Shown here: positions 6,084 to 7,676 of the stretch, piece after piece
Layout of the letters: each line of letters opens with the position of its first letter
Position numbering within the stretch: position 1 is the stretch's first letter
From: Acholeplasmataceae bacterium
GTDB taxonomy: Bacteria > Bacillota_I > Bacilli_A > Acholeplasmatales > Acholeplasmataceae
Length of the DNA: 7,676 nucleotides
Assembly: GCA_023230825.1 (NCBI GenBank)
Contig: JALNWO010000078.1
Location: forward strand, 1 to 7,676
Reading direction: 5' to 3'
Position numbers and translations under genes: made by a program
The notes under the pieces: model-generated
The model's database searches: none
Told to the model about the DNA's origin: nothing
Seen by the model: only the letters and a program-made list of their open reading frames with translations

Positions 6084-7094
6084 TCAGTCGATTGAATTGT
6101 TTCGTGTTGATTGTCTTACTTGAACGTAGTGTGGTAAGACAATGCGAATATTTTCGACACTTTTTGAACTCATTAACTTCGTTAATAAGCGCATCGATAC
6201 AGCACCTATATCATACACTGGAATATCAATTGATGTCAAGTTAGGTCGTGATAAAAGCGCATATTTGGTATTTTGAAAACCTGCAACTGCTAAATCTTCA
6301 GGCACCCTGACATTGTTATCTAATGCGATATTCATAAAACTAACAGCGATTGAATCCCGGGCACCAATTGCCGCATCAATCTTTTTATCTTCAAAGAAAG
6401 TTGCGAAGTGTTGACGGTTTACGTGGGTATCACCACTCGTTCTGAAGATCTTTGGTTCAAGACCCGCTTCTTCCATCGCTCTAGTATACCCAGCTTCTTT
6501 TTGGTCATTCACTGAATAACGTCTCGCGGTACTTAAAAAGTAAATGTTTTTTCGATGATCATCAATCATGCTTTTCGTAATTTCATAACCTGCTTTTTCG
6601 TAGTCAATCGTCACCATTGGAACAGTTTCATTATCAGAAACAACATTGGCCAAGACAAATGGAATTTGGTTATCAGTAAAAACTGATCGCATCTGTTCAA
6701 CATCTTTTTCACTCAATTCATCGTTTAAGTATAAAATGCCATCAAGTTGTTCAGCGACAATGTCTTTAAAGATTTCTGAAGCATCCATGTCTTCCCGAAT
6801 CGAAAAGAGTTTAATGGAATATTTGTAGTTATAAGCGATATCACTAATCCCACCAAGCATTTCTGCAACAGATGCACGGGTCACGTCAGAAATAACGATT
6901 CCCACGGTCGTTGTTCGTCTGCTCGCTAAACCACGAGCAATCACATTGGGGCGATAGCCTAACTCTTTAATAACTTTCAAAACGCGTAACCGGGTTTCTT
7001 CTTTTACTTTTTCTGGATTATTTAACACTCTTGAGACGGTTGCTAAGGAAACTCCAGCTGCTCCTGCAACGTCATAAATAGTTGCGTTTGCCAT
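6084..7094 (-). CDS. ccpA: Catabolite control protein A, LacI/GalR-family regulator
   Basis: 336 residues, close to Bacillus CcpA (334). CcpA with HPr phosphorylated on Ser46 binds cre sites and controls carbon catabolite genes. The N-terminal helix-turn-helix is TIYDVAGAAGVSLATVSRVLNN (5-26, split here as TIYDVAGAAG then VSLATVSRVLNN). The hinge helix is RPNVIARGLAS (48-58), which inserts at the central CG of operators. The effector domain follows. YDIGAVSMRLLTKLM at 294-308 is nearly identical to Bacillus CcpA and belongs to its HPr-contact helix, so ccpA is favoured over a sugar-specific LacI repressor. GFQNT (272-276) replaces the usual GFDNT. The start is set by GAGGTGA (7101-7107) with six bases of spacing. 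The gene ends in tandem TGA TGA and runs straight into the Tyr T-box. A cre-like site overlaps its promoter. Confidence 0.9.
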   Translation of the reverse strand: MANATIYDVAGAAGVSLATVSRVLNNPEKVKEETRLRVLKVIKELGYRPNVIARGLASRRTTTVGIVISDVTRASVAEMLGGISDIAYNYKYSIKLFSIREDMDASEIFKDIVAEQLDGILYLNDELSEKDVEQMRSVFTDNQIPFVLANVVSDNETVPMVTIDYEKAGYEITKSMIDDHRKNIYFLSTARRYSVNDQKEAGYTRAMEEAGLEPKIFRTSGDTHVNRQHFATFFEDKKIDAAIGARDSIAVSFMNIALDNNVRVPEDLAVAGFQNTKYALLSRPNLTSIDIPVYDIGAVSMRLLTKLMSSKSVENIRIVLPHYVQVRQSTRNNSID

Positions 7095-7133
7095 ATGGAT
7101 TCACCTCGATTTTTATTTTATGATGATATCTGT

Positions 7134-7161
7134 ATTATATCATATTCGATAGCGCTTGCAA
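7134..7161 (-). promoter_or_regulatory. Promoter of ccpA
   Basis: Read leftward: -35 TTGCAA (7156-7161), 16-base spacer, -10 TATAAT (7134-7139), start near 7127. The -35 shares its TTG and partial pattern with the spx promoter. Confidence 0.65.
7147..7160 (-). promoter_or_regulatory. cre-like operator overlapping the ccpA promoter
   Basis: TGCAAGCGCTATCG fits the relaxed cre consensus TGNAANCGNWNNCW except at the last base, and it has the intact central AGCGCT. It covers the -35 and part of the spacer, a position expected to repress. Autoregulation by CcpA is the simplest reading (inference). Confidence 0.55.
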
Positions 7162-7169
7162 GGAAAACG

Positions 7170-7183
7170 TGAAACAATTTTCA
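7170..7183. repeat. Inverted repeat TGAAA-N4-TTTCA upstream of ccpA
   Basis: TGAAACAATTTTCA has the same arms as the cre-like element at 581-594 but lacks the central CG. It is centred about 50 bases upstream of the inferred ccpA start site. It may be a degenerate operator, an AT-rich upstream promoter element, or chance. Confidence 0.3.
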
Positions 7184-7214
7184 TTCATTTTCAAAAGTGT
7201 CATTTTAATCGATT

Positions 7215-7242
7215 AAATAAAAAAAAGAGGCAATGCCTCTTT
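7215..7242 (-). terminator. Intrinsic terminator of rplS
   Basis: Read leftward, AAAGAGGC (7235-7242) pairs with GCCTCTTT (7224-7231) around a three-base loop, and the T-run continues from the second arm for several more T. It begins eight bases after the rplS stop and separates rplS from ccpA. Confidence 0.9.
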
Positions 7243-7249
7243 ATAAAAC

Positions 7250-7606
7250 TTAACGTTTTTCTTTAATTCTTGATGCTTTCGCGGATAACGTGCGGATATA
7301 GTATAATTTCGCGCGTCTTACTTTACCTCTACGTGCAACTTCAATACGATCGATTGAAGGTGAATGAAGGGGGAAAGTCCGTTCTACACCAATTCCATAC
7401 GACATTTTACGAACAGTAAATGATTCAGATACGCCGCCGCCATGTTTTTTAATAACAAGTCCTTCGAACAACTGAATCCGTTCCCGCGCACCCTCTTTAA
7501 TTTTAACGTATACCTTGACGGTATCGCCTGCTGCAAATTCAGGAACATCGCGCATGTAAGTTTTCGTGATGGATGAAATTAATTCTTGCCCTTTTAGTCT
7601 AGCCAT
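7250..7606 (-). CDS. rplS: 50S ribosomal protein L19
   Basis: 118-residue L19, a large-subunit protein at the 30S-50S interface; the family is usually about 115 residues. Recognisable blocks are [13 protein letters not shown] (27-39), RERIQLFEG (41-49), [20 protein letters not shown] (56-75), [15 protein letters not shown] (76-90) and [12 protein letters not shown] (92-103). The frame is open upstream to an ATG at 7660 and on to the window edge, but those extra residues (Cys/Lys/His-rich) are foreign to L19 and fall in the leader RNA. ATG 7606 matches the family start. Its ribosome site is weak (GAGAGTGAG, 7613-7621), as is common for autoregulated ribosomal genes. The promoter and upstream neighbour lie outside the window (trmD is common upstream in Bacillota, but not visible here). 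Confidence 0.96.
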   Translation of the reverse strand: MARLKGQELISSITKTYMRDVPEFAAGDTVKVYVKIKEGARERIQLFEGLVIKKHGGGVSESFTVRKMSYGIGVERTFPLHSPSIDRIEVARRGKVRRAKLYYIRTLSAKASRIKEKR

Positions 7607-7628
7607 GTTTGTCTCACTCTCTTTCTTC

Positions 7629-7662
7629 CAATGTTCATGTTTCTTGCAACAGCGGACCATTG
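7629..7662 (-). ncRNA. Probable L19 leader element upstream of rplS
   Basis: Read leftward, CAATG (7658-7662) pairs with CATTG (7629-7633). It encloses GTCCGC and an inner helix TGTT (7648-7651) with AACA (7638-7641). A structured L19 leader, presumed to mediate autoregulation, is known in Bacillota, and the position just before the rplS ribosome site fits. I rely on position, pairing and a remembered resemblance of the GTCCGCTG segment, not on a model search. Confidence 0.5.
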
Positions 7663-7676
7663 TGCTTAATTCGGCT

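Noticed and set aside
7607..7660. N-terminal extension of L19 from an ATG at 7660
   Set aside because: The extra residues do not resemble L19 and the region is explained by the leader RNA.
7635..7676. Possible 3' end of an upstream leftward gene such as trmD, ending in TGA at 7635-7637
   Set aside because: Only 13 codons are visible and they are not recognisable as TrmD; the region overlaps the leader-like structure.

Overview
The window is an AT-rich chromosomal housekeeping segment from a low-GC Gram-positive relative (Bacillota or an Acholeplasma/Izemoplasma-like Mollicute). The pointers are Spx, CcpA, oligoendopeptidase F, two T-box riboswitches and a probable L19 leader. TGA reads as a stop: ccpA ends in two tandem TGA codons and trpS ends in TGA, both at family-typical lengths, and Trp is encoded by TGG. 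A Mycoplasma-type code is therefore unlikely. The exact genus cannot be read from this sequence.

Left part (1-2490): a divergent pair. An Spx-family redox regulator reads leftward and an M3 zinc oligopeptidase (PepF) reads rightward, back to back across about 200 bp. That gap holds both promoters and a cre-like palindrome. The spx protein carries an unusual Cys/His-rich C-terminal tail. pepF ends in a strong hairpin terminator. Middle part (2490-3780): a strong promoter, a tryptophan T-box (specifier UGG) and trpS, read rightward. The trpS terminator hairpin lies inside the overlapping 3' ends of trpS and the convergent lipid kinase gene.

Right part (3751-7676), all leftward: rplS with a leader-like RNA and a terminator; then ccpA with its own promoter and a cre-like operator overlapping it; then, starting directly after the ccpA stop codon, a tyrosine T-box (specifier UAC), tyrS, and a diacylglycerol/lipid kinase gene translationally coupled to tyrS. 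No separate promoter for tyrS is visible, so ccpA-tyrS-lipid kinase may form one transcript with an internal tRNA-Tyr-sensing attenuator.

The gene groupings resemble known Bacillus neighbourhoods (trpS, spx and pepF near each other; tyrS near ccpA), so this looks like vertically inherited core genome. I see no mobile element, CRISPR array, tRNA or rRNA gene, phage gene or novel multigene system. The points of interest are regulatory: two T-boxes with nearly identical antiterminator halves, an intercistronic T-box, a terminator that is also coding sequence, and the Spx tail.
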